Shown here piece by piece: positions 1 to 4,847 of a stretch of DNA of 5,340 nucleotides. The translations under genes were made by a program, and so were the position numbers. Origin of the DNA: JANWLD01 sp035700225 (lineage in GTDB: Bacteria; Patescibacteriota; Saccharimonadia; Saccharimonadales; 2-12-FULL-41-12); the NCBI GenBank assembly GCA_035700225.1, contig DASSOT010000061.1, forward strand, positions 1-5,340, given 5' to 3'. The notes beneath the pieces were generated by a model that was not told the DNA's origin, ran no database searches, and saw nothing but the letters and a program-made list of their open reading frames with translations. How positions within the stretch are numbered: position 1 is the first letter of the stretch; each line of letters starts with the position of its first letter.

Positions 1-1
1 C

Positions 2-160
2 CCGGATTTCATAGATGGTTATCTGCTTTATAGAATTGCGGCTCTTGAATCAGGCCAAGGGGATGAAACGGGGGGAAATGACGATTACAAGAGCCAGGTG
101 CTCGCAGGGCTTTGGTCAAAATACGAGGAGCTTCTTGGGTCCGGCTGGCTGAAGCGATAA
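2..160 (+). CDS. C-terminal end of an unrecognised protein (5' truncated by window edge)
   Basis: Only frame 2 is open across the first 160 bases; the other two forward frames meet stops within the first 35 bases. It encodes the last 52 residues of a protein that begins outside the window and stops at TAA (158-160). The tail is acidic and glycine-rich in the middle (GDETGGNDDY) and ends in a probable helix, with SKYEELLGSGWLKR-type residues. I see no recognisable domain, membrane segment or metal site, so no function can be offered. The stop lies 11 bases before the extended -10 box of the tRNA gene, so the two units are tightly packed with no visible hairpin terminator between them. The frame assignment rests only on openness and position. 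Confidence 0.6.
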   Translation, partial: PDFIDGYLLYRIAALESGQGDETGGNDDYKSQVLAGLWSKYEELLGSGWLKR

Positions 161-171
161 TCATTCCCATC

Positions 172-180
172 TGTTATAAT
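172..180 (+). promoter_or_regulatory. Extended -10 promoter of the tRNA-Gln gene
   Basis: TGTTATAAT is an exact TGnTATAAT extended -10 element. Its hexamer (175-180) ends 11 bases before the first base of the mature tRNA, placing the predicted transcription start near 187 with a 5-base leader for RNase P to remove. No convincing -35 hexamer lies 16-18 bases upstream, which is compatible with an extended -10 promoter. Confidence 0.7.
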
Positions 181-191
181 CTATTAGTTAT

Positions 192-265
192 TGGGGATTA
201 GCCAAGTGGTAAGGCAGTGGGTTCTGGTCCCATGATCGGGGGTTCGAATCCCTCATCCCCAGCCA
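192..265 (+). tRNA. tRNA-Gln (anticodon CTG), CCA encoded
   Basis: A complete cloverleaf can be folded by eye. The acceptor arm pairs TGGGGAT (192-198) with ATCCCCA (255-261) over all seven positions. The D-stem is GCC/GGC around AAGTGGTAA. The anticodon stem is GTGGG/CCCAT (217-221 with 229-233) around the loop TTCTGGT, with anticodon CTG at 224-226. The variable loop is GATC. The T arm is GGGGG/CCCTC around TTCGAAT. Discriminator G262 is followed by CCA (263-265) in the DNA. The opening bases and overall form closely resemble E. coli tRNA-Gln, including the leading TGGGG. It reads CAG glutamine codons. The anticodon stem closes with a G-T pair and the T-stem holds one G-T pair; neither disrupts the fold. 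Confidence 0.97.
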
Positions 266-296
266 TGAACTGGTTACACAACATAGCTTAAAAAAA

Positions 297-305
297 CGTT
301 ATTAT
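297..305 (+). promoter_or_regulatory. Putative promoter of the zinc-ribbon/aldo-keto reductase pair
   Basis: CGTTATTAT carries a TATTAT hexamer (300-305, five of six matches to TATAAT) ending exactly 6 bases before the ATG at 312. The upstream dinucleotide is CG rather than TG. The predicted start of transcription falls on or beside the A of the start codon. The tRNA ends 31 bases before this element and no terminator is visible between them, so some read-through is also possible. Confidence 0.5.
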
Positions 306-311
306 AGAACC

Positions 312-479
312 ATGCAATGCCCTACATGCAAGAAGCCTATGAAAGAAGTTCGCAAGGACACTAGTAAAAATCCTCGGGATAACATGGAGTACAGCCGTAC
401 AATCTATCAGTGCCCCGAAGATGATTCGTGGCTTACCGTTGAGATTCCAAAAGTTGGCTCAAGCCAGCAAAGTAGTTAG
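312..479 (+). CDS. Small zinc-ribbon-like protein (55 aa)
   Basis: A 55-codon frame runs from ATG (312) to TAG (477-479). The N-terminus has a CPTC knuckle (C3, C6) after the initiator. A second knuckle-like segment, YQCPEDDSW, supplies C34 followed by acidic residues 36-38, and a WLTVEIPK strand follows at 40-47. Two short knuckles joined by a charged linker suggest a minimal zinc ribbon, but only three cysteines are present, so a fourth ligand would have to be an acidic side chain or a partner. Similar short CxxC proteins ending in a V-E-I-P-K strand are familiar to me from Patescibacteria; this is recollection, not a search. It starts 6 bases after a TATTAT box with no Shine-Dalgarno sequence, suggesting leaderless translation, and ends 9 bases before the aldo/keto reductase gene, so the two are probably co-transcribed. 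Role unknown; nucleic-acid or protein binding is possible. Confidence 0.8.
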   Translation: MQCPTCKKPMKEVRKDTSKNPRDNMEYSRTIYQCPEDDSWLTVEIPKVGSSQQSS

Positions 480-488
480 GCTATTTAT

Positions 489-1541
489 ATGAACATCAAA
501 AAACTTGGTTCTTCTGAGCTGGAAATTCCTGTTATTACCCTGGGCACTATGACCTGGGGGAACCAGAACACCGAAGCTGAAGCTCATGCGCAACTTGATT
601 ATGCGGTTGACGCGCGAGGTTTGTATTTTCTCGATACAGCCGAGATGTACCCCATACCACCTAGCAAAAAACTTCAAGGACGAACTGAAACATACATCGG
701 CAATTGGCTTAAAAAACGGGGTAAACGGGATGATTTAATCATCGCTAGCAAGGTGTCCGTCAGCGATAATATCGCAACCCGCGACATAGGCCCCAGGCCG
801 CGCTATGACCGTAAAAGTATACGAGAAGCGATAGAGGGGTCCCTCAAACGACTGCAGACAGACTATATAGACCTGTATCAGGTGCATTGGCCGGAGCGCA
901 AGTCTAACTTCTTTGGCGTCAGAGGTGTTAGCCATGTAGATAAAAACGAACGATTCGTGCCACTGGAAGAAGTGTTGTTTTATATGTCGGAATTAGTGGA
1001 TGAGGGCAAAATCAGATATATCGGCGTTTCAAACGAATCTCCTTGGGGCGTGGCTGAATATCTACGTGCCTCCCGCGATAAAAGCCTGCCTCGTATCGTA
1101 TCGATTCAAAATCAATACAGCCTGACTAATAGGACGTTTGAGATAGGTCTGTCTGAAATGGTATTGCGCGAAAATATCGGGATGCTTGCTTATTCTCCTC
1201 TGGGTTTCGGAGTGCTGAGTGGAAAATACCTTGACGGTAAAAAGCCGGACGGCACCAGGCTGGCTATCTATACCGAGCGTATAAACCAGCGGTATAACCC
1301 CAAACGCGCGCAACAGGCTATAAAGCGATACGTAGAGCTTGCAAAAGACCATGGTCTGGCACCGGCAACACTTGCACTTGCGTTTGTTACCAGCCGTGAG
1401 TTTGTTACTTCAGCTATTATAGGTGCTACTAATTTAGAGCAATTAAAAGAGAATGTTGATGCCGGCGAGGTAAAATTGTCCGAGGGTATACTATCTGAAA
1501 TAGAAAAAATTCATGATGACTTGCCAAATGTCACCCATTAA
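489..1541 (+). CDS. tas: Tas-like aldo/keto reductase (NADP(H)-dependent oxidoreductase)
   Basis: This 350-residue protein is a full-length aldo/keto reductase (TIM-barrel) and closely resembles E. coli Tas (about 346 residues): GTMTWG near residue 19, AEAHAQLDYAV at 30-40, DTAEMYP at 49-55, TETYIGNWL at 66-74, SLKRLQTDYIDLYQVHWP at 118-135, GKIRYIGVSNE at 173-183 and IIGATNLEQL at 310-319. The catalytic tetrad is complete: D49, Y54, K88 and H133. The family reduces carbonyl compounds with NADPH in the cytoplasm; the physiological substrate of Tas-type members is poorly defined, although E. coli tas was described as relieving tyrosine auxotrophy. Before D49 the segment reads VDARGLYFLD, one residue longer than in E. 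coli Tas, and the usual N of G-x-N-F is Y46. The ATG lies 9 bases after the zinc-ribbon stop with only a weak TTAGG upstream, so translation may be coupled. A hairpin terminator follows 22 bases after the stop. Confidence 0.95.
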   Translation: MNIKKLGSSELEIPVITLGTMTWGNQNTEAEAHAQLDYAVDARGLYFLDTAEMYPIPPSKKLQGRTETYIGNWLKKRGKRDDLIIASKVSVSDNIATRDIGPRPRYDRKSIREAIEGSLKRLQTDYIDLYQVHWPERKSNFFGVRGVSHVDKNERFVPLEEVLFYMSELVDEGKIRYIGVSNESPWGVAEYLRASRDKSLPRIVSIQNQYSLTNRTFEIGLSEMVLRENIGMLAYSPLGFGVLSGKYLDGKKPDGTRLAIYTERINQRYNPKRAQQAIKRYVELAKDHGLAPATLALAFVTSREFVTSAIIGATNLEQLKENVDAGEVKLSEGILSEIEKIHDDLPNVTH

Positions 1542-1563
1542 TAAACCAGCGAAACTCAACTAA

Positions 1564-1593
1564 AAAAGAACCCTCAGGGGCTCTTTTGTTTTT
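1564..1593 (+). terminator. Intrinsic terminator after the aldo/keto reductase
   Basis: AAAAGA (1564-1569) pairs with TCTTTT (1582-1587). Inside this, after one A/C mismatch, CCC (1571-1573) pairs with GGG (1578-1580) around the tetraloop TCAG. A T-run (1589-1593) follows. The A-run on the left and T-run on the right mean it could also act on the opposite strand. It closes the probable zinc-ribbon/reductase transcript. Confidence 0.8.
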
Positions 1594-1749
1594 CTAAACA
1601 CTTCTCAAAACTTCACACATTGTCGCATTTTTGAATCAATCACAAATGCTAAATTAATTATAACATAAGTTTTTTTCGCGCAAACAATCCGTTAGTTTTT
1701 GCCGTTGTGATTTACTCAACGTAGGAATTCACCCCTGTTATTTTACGAA

Positions 1750-1775
1750 AAAAATATATTGTATAATATGTTTTT
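1750..1775. repeat. AT-only inverted repeat spanning a TATAAT box
   Basis: The arms AAAAATATATT (1750-1760) and AATATGTTTTT (1765-1775) are complementary over 11 positions around the loop GTAT, with one T/G opposition (1755 with 1770) that would be a G-U wobble in RNA. The arms contain a single G or C. TATAAT (1762-1767) lies across the loop and the start of the right arm. It may be a weak hairpin, an operator over a -10 box, or a chance product of AT-rich sequence. Confidence 0.4.
1762..1767 (+). promoter_or_regulatory. Possible distal promoter (-10 TATAAT)
   Basis: This is an exact -10 hexamer preceded directly by TG. A good -35 is lacking; TTTTAC at 1741-1746 leaves a spacer of only 15. 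If used, transcription would start near 1774 and give the 279-residue protein a leader of about 80 bases. It sits in AT-rich sequence, so a chance match is quite possible. Confidence 0.3.
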
Positions 1776-1814
1776 AATACTAGAGCTCCTTTGTTAATTA
1801 GAACATCAGATACT

Positions 1815-1843
1815 TTGCATTTTCAGCTATTTTATGTTACTAT
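1815..1843 (+). promoter_or_regulatory. Proximal promoter of the 279-residue protein gene
   Basis: TTGCAT (1815-1820) is separated by 17 bases from TACTAT (1838-1843), which is preceded by TGT to form the extended -10 TGTTACTAT (1835-1843). The predicted start of transcription is near 1850, only about 4 bases before the ATG at 1854. An overlapping alternative hexamer, TATAAA (1843-1848), would give a similarly short or absent leader. Confidence 0.5.
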
Positions 1844-1853
1844 ATAAACAATT

Positions 1854-2693
1854 ATGTCGCCGCTGGTTTCCCCCATGGAGGTGGTAAAGCCTCCCCAACA
1901 AATACAGTCGCCGGAAGAACGCGGCGCCAAACTGATGTTTCTGGCTTTCAGGCACTCTCAAGGAAAACCTAAATTAGAAGATGAATTTACTACGCAGGCA
2001 GTCGCTTGCCACCCGGAATGGACGCCTGATACTTTTGATGCCGAACTTTCCAGAGAGATTCTTGGCGGAATAGTCCACAGGCTTTTTGACAAAGGAAAGC
2101 ATGCTCCTACTGGGCTTGAAAAAAGTGAGATTGATTTGCAGATATCAAGCCTGCATGGCGGTGTCATGGGACAAATCATAAGCCGGGCGGCAAACAATGA
2201 AACAACACGTTGGGATGTCGAAGTAGAACGTACAGCCCACCAAGTTGTCCAGCAAGATAGTGAATACGTAATTGAAAGAGGCGGCAGACCTCGAGTCGGC
2301 GCTGGCCGGATGAGAAGCTTCATCTGTCATTATGGCTTGCTGGGCAATACGACCGGGGCATGGGAGTTTGACGGTCTTTATATGGCGATGAGAAAATACG
2401 TGCTCGAGAGTATGGAAAACGAGGAAACATACATGCCCTGGATAAGAGATGTACGGGCCCTTGCGCGCATTCATGCCGCAGAATACCCGGACACAAAGGA
2501 AGAGTTGCTGTCTATGATTCCTTACGAGCTTGAAGGCCGCAACCTTTTTGATTGGGACCTGGAAGACAGACCGAGCCGGCCGTGCAGAGGCGGACAGCCT
2601 AGGACACATCGCAGAGTCTTTTCTCTTGTCGGGCCGTTTGCGGCTGAAGGCCTGGAAGAACAAGGAGCGACTATTAATAAAATCGCCGCATAA
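1854..2693 (+). CDS. Uncharacterised protein, 279 aa
   Basis: I do not recognise this protein. It appears soluble: no signal peptide, no membrane segment, no repeats. Residues 1-20 are proline-rich and probably disordered (SPLVSP, KPPQQIQSPEE). A mixed, mostly helical region follows, with HPEWTPDTFDAELSREIL at about 53-70 and GGIVHRLFDKG at 71-81. Two basic, glycine/arginine-rich patches stand out, ERGGRPRVGAGRMR (141-154) and RPSRPCRGGQPRTHRR (239-254), which could bind nucleic acid or phosphate. Between them is a tryptophan- and aromatic-rich stretch (GAWEFDGLYMAMRKYV, 168-183; YMPWIRDVRALARIH, 193-207). No nucleotide-binding loop or catalytic motif is evident. The first ATG is chosen because it sits just after an extended -10 promoter; the next in-frame ATG (codon 8) has no Shine-Dalgarno sequence. 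A 172-codon open frame on the opposite strand (2145-2663) looks like a shadow. Stop TAA is 19 bases before the next gene. Confidence 0.75.
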   Translation: MSPLVSPMEVVKPPQQIQSPEERGAKLMFLAFRHSQGKPKLEDEFTTQAVACHPEWTPDTFDAELSREILGGIVHRLFDKGKHAPTGLEKSEIDLQISSLHGGVMGQIISRAANNETTRWDVEVERTAHQVVQQDSEYVIERGGRPRVGAGRMRSFICHYGLLGNTTGAWEFDGLYMAMRKYVLESMENEETYMPWIRDVRALARIHAAEYPDTKEELLSMIPYELEGRNLFDWDLEDRPSRPCRGGQPRTHRRVFSLVGPFAAEGLEEQGATINKIAA

Positions 2694-2697
2694 ATTT

Positions 2698-2706
2698 TGC
2701 TAAAAT
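2698..2706 (+). promoter_or_regulatory. Extended -10 promoter of the DUF5652-like gene
   Basis: TGCTAAAAT matches TGnTAtaAT with one hexamer mismatch. The hexamer (2701-2706) ends 6 bases before the ATG at 2713, so the predicted start of transcription is the A of the start codon. It occupies nearly all of the 19-base gap after the preceding stop codon. There is no clear -35. Read-through from the upstream gene is also possible because no terminator is visible. Confidence 0.6.
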
Positions 2707-2712
2707 AGCTTT

Positions 2713-2946
2713 ATGTACGAAATCATTCAGAACGGGCACCATACGGTAATCAGCAAAAATACTTTTTATCTTTTCATGGTCCTTGCGCTTTGGGAACTAG
2801 TCTGGAAAGGCGTTGCGCTTTGGAAGACGGGCCGGAACAGACAGCCGGGCTGGTTCGTAGCCATACTCATACTCAACACCGTAGGTATACTGCCGATAAT
2901 TTATCTGCTATTTTTTCAGCCCAAAAGCACCGATAAAAACGACTAG
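2713..2946 (+). CDS. DUF5652-like small membrane protein (77 aa)
   Basis: This 77-residue protein has two hydrophobic helices, about residues 17-37 and 47-68, joined by the short basic turn KTGRNRQPG (38-46), with a polar C-terminal tail. The pattern W-E-L-V-W-K-G-x-A-L-W at 27-37, then W-F-V-A-I-L-I-L-N-T-x-G-I-L at 47-60 and I-I-Y-L-L-F-F at 62-68, is what I know as DUF5652, a family of small integral membrane proteins frequent in Patescibacteria and some archaea. The biochemical role is unknown. The basic turn suggests it faces the cytoplasm, with both ends outside, although this is only a charge-based inference. There is no Shine-Dalgarno sequence; the ATG lies 6 bases after the extended -10 box. 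The TAG stop overlaps the stop of the convergent oxidoreductase in a shared CTAG. Confidence 0.85.
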   Translation: MYEIIQNGHHTVISKNTFYLFMVLALWELVWKGVALWKTGRNRQPGWFVAILILNTVGILPIIYLLFFQPKSTDKND

Positions 2947-4175
2947 GCTCTGGCTCGATAATTCTTTGAGAAGTGCCTGGGTATAGAGCCGATGAGTCCG
3001 GTTCTGTGCGGATTATAGATATCTGCAAGCTCGTTCTTTTTGCCCTGAATCAGGTCGCTGAGTAATAGGGCGCAAGCCGTAGCGTTCGTCAGGCCCCATT
3101 TACGATAAGCTGTCGCGACATACCGGCTTTTTGACCAGGGGTAAAGCCTGCCGGCCATAGGTAGACGGTCATAGGCTATATAGTCGCGGTCAGACCAGGT
3201 GTGGGTGATTTTAGAAAGACCGAAATGCTCCTGGCCGTAGCGTGCAAGCTTTTCGTAACGCGCGCTTTTACTTAGGCGCATTCCCGAAATGTTACCCCCG
3301 CCACCGATAAGAAGGAGATTCATATTGCCGCGCTTGAAAGGAAGGATAGAATAGTTATCTTCGTCGGGAGAAATATACATGCCTTCAAAGCGCTGTTTCG
3401 GCCTGCCCGCTACGATATATGACTCGGTCGGGTATTCAAAAAGGCAATAGGTTGCTCTTGCAAGCTGTGGCAAAGTCGGCACATTGGTAGCCACTATGAT
3501 GTAGTTGGCGCGGATTTTGCCCTTGCGGGTGCTGACCCGGCCCGGGTTTCCTTCCTTGATGTATATTGCCGGGCTTTTCTCGAAGACAAAGCTTCCGCCG
3601 CCGTTTACCGCCCGAGCCAGACCCAGCAGATATTTTTGGGCGTTGAACTTGGCCTGACCACCGAACTTGACTGCGGCTCGCACCTTGAACGGCAAAGGTG
3701 TGTCGGTTTCAAAGCTGGCTGGAAGTCCGAGCATTTTGCACGTTTTCGCTTCTTTTCTGAACTCGGAAACCCGCTGTCCGTCGGTGGTAAATATGTAGTT
3801 GTCATCTACTTGCCAGTCGCAATCAATCTTTTCGTTATTGATTATTGTTTTAATATTTTTCAGTGCTTGCTGGGCATGATTTGCATGCGCCCCTGCCTTC
3901 TTTTTTCCAAGCTTGTCGACTAGCTCGGCGTAAATCAGGCCTTGCTGGGATGTTACTTTGCCGGTGGTACGGCCAGTGGTACCGCCGCCTACGCTGTCTT
4001 TGTCTATAACTGCCACTGTCATCCCTGCCCGCTTCAAAAAATAAGCACAACTAAGCCCGGTGATGCCCGCCCCGACTACTGCAACATCCGCCTGTATGTC
4101 ATTTTTTAATTCAGGATAGACAGGTCCGTCGTATGATTCGCGCCATAATGATTCTTCTTCCGAAGGCAGGTGCAT
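2943..4175 (-). CDS. FAD-dependent oxidoreductase, DAO superfamily (no Rieske domain)
   Basis: This 410-residue flavoprotein belongs to the D-amino-acid oxidase/glycine oxidase fold. After a 30-residue N-terminal arm (LWRESYDGPVYPEL) comes the Rossmann dinucleotide site ADVAVVGAGITGLSCAYFL, with G35-x-G37-x-x-G40 and acidic D58 closing strand 2. The glycine/threonine-rich GGGTTGRTTGKVTSQ (63-77) follows, then an ATNVP segment. The C-terminal flavin-capping region reads WSDRDYIAYDRLPMAGR (327-343) and TAYRKWGLTNATACALLLSDLI (355-376), then NPHR. These motifs match the subgroup that usually carries a C-terminal Rieske 2Fe-2S domain (about 500 residues, for example Bacillus YhfW-like proteins). 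Here the chain ends about 20 residues past NPHR with no CxH..CxxH cluster site. It probably oxidises a small amine or amino acid; substrate unknown. GAGGAG before the ATG supports the start. It is convergent with the DUF5652-like gene and divergent from the DUF1697 gene. Confidence 0.93.
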   Translation of the reverse strand: MHLPSEEESLWRESYDGPVYPELKNDIQADVAVVGAGITGLSCAYFLKRAGMTVAVIDKDSVGGGTTGRTTGKVTSQQGLIYAELVDKLGKKKAGAHANHAQQALKNIKTIINNEKIDCDWQVDDNYIFTTDGQRVSEFRKEAKTCKMLGLPASFETDTPLPFKVRAAVKFGGQAKFNAQKYLLGLARAVNGGGSFVFEKSPAIYIKEGNPGRVSTRKGKIRANYIIVATNVPTLPQLARATYCLFEYPTESYIVAGRPKQRFEGMYISPDEDNYSILPFKRGNMNLLLIGGGGNISGMRLSKSARYEKLARYGQEHFGLSKITHTWSDRDYIAYDRLPMAGRLYPWSKSRYVATAYRKWGLTNATACALLLSDLIQGKKNELADIYNPHRTGLIGSIPRHFSKNYRARA

Positions 4176-4179
4176 GCAT

Positions 4180-4185
4180 CTCCTC
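4180..4185 (-). promoter_or_regulatory. Shine-Dalgarno sequence of the FAD oxidoreductase
   Basis: On the minus strand GAGGAG is followed by ATGC and then the ATG at 4175, a spacing of 4. It decides between two overlapping ATGs: the nearer one (4179-4177) abuts the element and is out of frame with the flavoprotein. It is the only strong Shine-Dalgarno sequence directly upstream of any start codon in this window. Confidence 0.7.
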
Positions 4186-4203
4186 GCTTTCGTTTATGCC
4201 ACA

Positions 4204-4209
4204 ATTGTA
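4204..4209 (-). promoter_or_regulatory. Putative -10 box of the FAD oxidoreductase
   Basis: TACAAT on the minus strand matches five of six bases of TATAAT. The predicted start of transcription near 4197 gives a leader of about 22 bases that holds the GAGGAG element. No good -35 lies at 16-18 bases and there is no upstream TG, so support is moderate. It shares the 93-base divergent gap with the DUF1697 promoter. Confidence 0.4.
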
Positions 4210-4253
4210 GTCCGCTTAAAAACAAAAGGTATGAATTATCTAACAACTAGTTT

Positions 4254-4262
4254 TGCTAAAGT
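4254..4262 (+). promoter_or_regulatory. Extended -10 promoter of the DUF1697 gene
   Basis: TGCTAAAGT is the same element as the one before the DUF5652-like gene, with one base different, and again the hexamer (4257-4262) ends exactly 6 bases before the ATG (4269). Both copies sit in the longer shared context TTTTGCTAAA. Predicted transcription starts at the A of the start codon, giving a leaderless mRNA. Confidence 0.6.
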
Positions 4263-4268
4263 ATAGCT

Positions 4269-4805
4269 ATGGTTTATGTTGCGCTTCTACGCGGTATAAA
4301 TGTCGGCGGCAATACAAGAATAGAAATGCCAAAGCTGAAAGAGCTTTTCGAATCTTTAGGGTGCAAAAACGTTTCGACTTATATAAATTCCGGCAATGTG
4401 ATATTCGAAGACAGTCGGCCTCGCGAGGAGCTAGAAGAAATAATCGAAACCGGCATAGAAAAGACTTTCGGGCTGAAGGTACCGGTAGTGATTCGCAGTG
4501 CGGACAATATAAAGAAATTGTGCACGGAAATACCTGCGGATTGGACTAATGACAAGGAGCAAAAGACGGACGTGCTTTTCCTGTGGGACGAAATAGATGA
4601 TGAAGATGTATTAAGCAAAGTGAATATAAACCCGGATATAGAAAACGTGCTTTATATAGACGGAGCTTTGGTGTGGAATATCGGGCGGGAGAACGTGACC
4701 CGGGGCGGCGGAATCAAACTTATCAAGACCGAGTATTACAAACATATGACAGCGCGCAATATCAACACCGTCCGCAAACTTAATTCTTTGATAGCAAACC
4801 GTTAA
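4269..4805 (+). CDS. DUF1697 family protein (178 aa)
   Basis: The protein is full length for DUF1697 (about 175-185 residues). The family signature starts at the N-terminus: VALLRGINVGG (4-14), then M-P-x-L-x-x-L-F-E-x-L-G (20-31) and TYINSGNVIF (37-46). The C-terminal half holds the family's T-x-R-N-x-N-T-V-x-K-L element (161-171). Structures of DUF1697 members are known, but I know of no assigned reaction; the protein is predicted to be cytoplasmic, with no signal peptide or membrane helix. The start is fixed by the family motif, since LLRGIN normally begins within a few residues of the initiator. There is no Shine-Dalgarno sequence and the extended -10 box ends 6 bases upstream, so translation is probably leaderless. 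It is divergent from the FAD oxidoreductase and followed after 42 bases by an unrecognised gene; no terminator is visible in that gap. Confidence 0.95.
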   Translation: MVYVALLRGINVGGNTRIEMPKLKELFESLGCKNVSTYINSGNVIFEDSRPREELEEIIETGIEKTFGLKVPVVIRSADNIKKLCTEIPADWTNDKEQKTDVLFLWDEIDDEDVLSKVNINPDIENVLYIDGALVWNIGRENVTRGGGIKLIKTEYYKHMTARNINTVRKLNSLIANR

Positions 4806-4826
4806 ATTGATTGTTGTGCATCTATG

Positions 4827-4835
4827 TGTTATTAA
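4827..4835 (+). promoter_or_regulatory. Possible extended -10 before the gene at 4848
   Basis: TGTTATTAA has the TGn spacing and a TATTAA hexamer (four of six matches), ending 12 bases before the ATG. TATTTG (4836-4841) would give the 6-base spacing seen elsewhere but is a poorer match. No Shine-Dalgarno sequence lies before the ATG. Which element is used, or whether the gene is read through from the DUF1697 gene, cannot be settled here. Confidence 0.35.
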
Positions 4836-4847
4836 TATTTGAATCAT

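Larger units (their letters stand above)
1594..1853. other. AT-rich intergenic region with regulatory signals, no gene seen
   Basis: About 260 bases lie between the terminator and the next start codon. I find no open frame longer than a few codons on either strand and no tRNA- or riboswitch-like fold. It is visibly more AT-rich than its neighbours. Readable signals are a TGCTAAATT extended -10-like string (1647-1655) with no start codon near it, a perfect TATAAT inside an AT-only dyad (1750-1775), and the proximal promoter of the next gene (1815-1843). A short untranslated RNA or a long 5' leader beginning near 1774 cannot be excluded. Confidence 0.6.

Noticed and set aside
1641..1665. TGCTAAATT followed by TATAAC, like the extended -10 boxes elsewhere
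   Set aside because: No start codon with an open frame and no RNA fold lies downstream, there is no -35, and the sequence is AT-rich enough for chance matches.
2145..2663. A 172-codon open frame on the minus strand inside the 279-residue protein gene
   Set aside because: It lies wholly antisense, is rich in Cys, His and Ser as is typical of shadow frames, and has no promoter or Shine-Dalgarno sequence, whereas the plus frame begins just after a promoter.
3961..3987. Tandem copies of GTGGTACxG resembling a short repeat, with a GGTACC palindrome
   Set aside because: It encodes the Gly/Thr-rich GTTGRTTG motif of the flavoprotein on the minus strand, which is itself a near repeat; the coding motif explains it.
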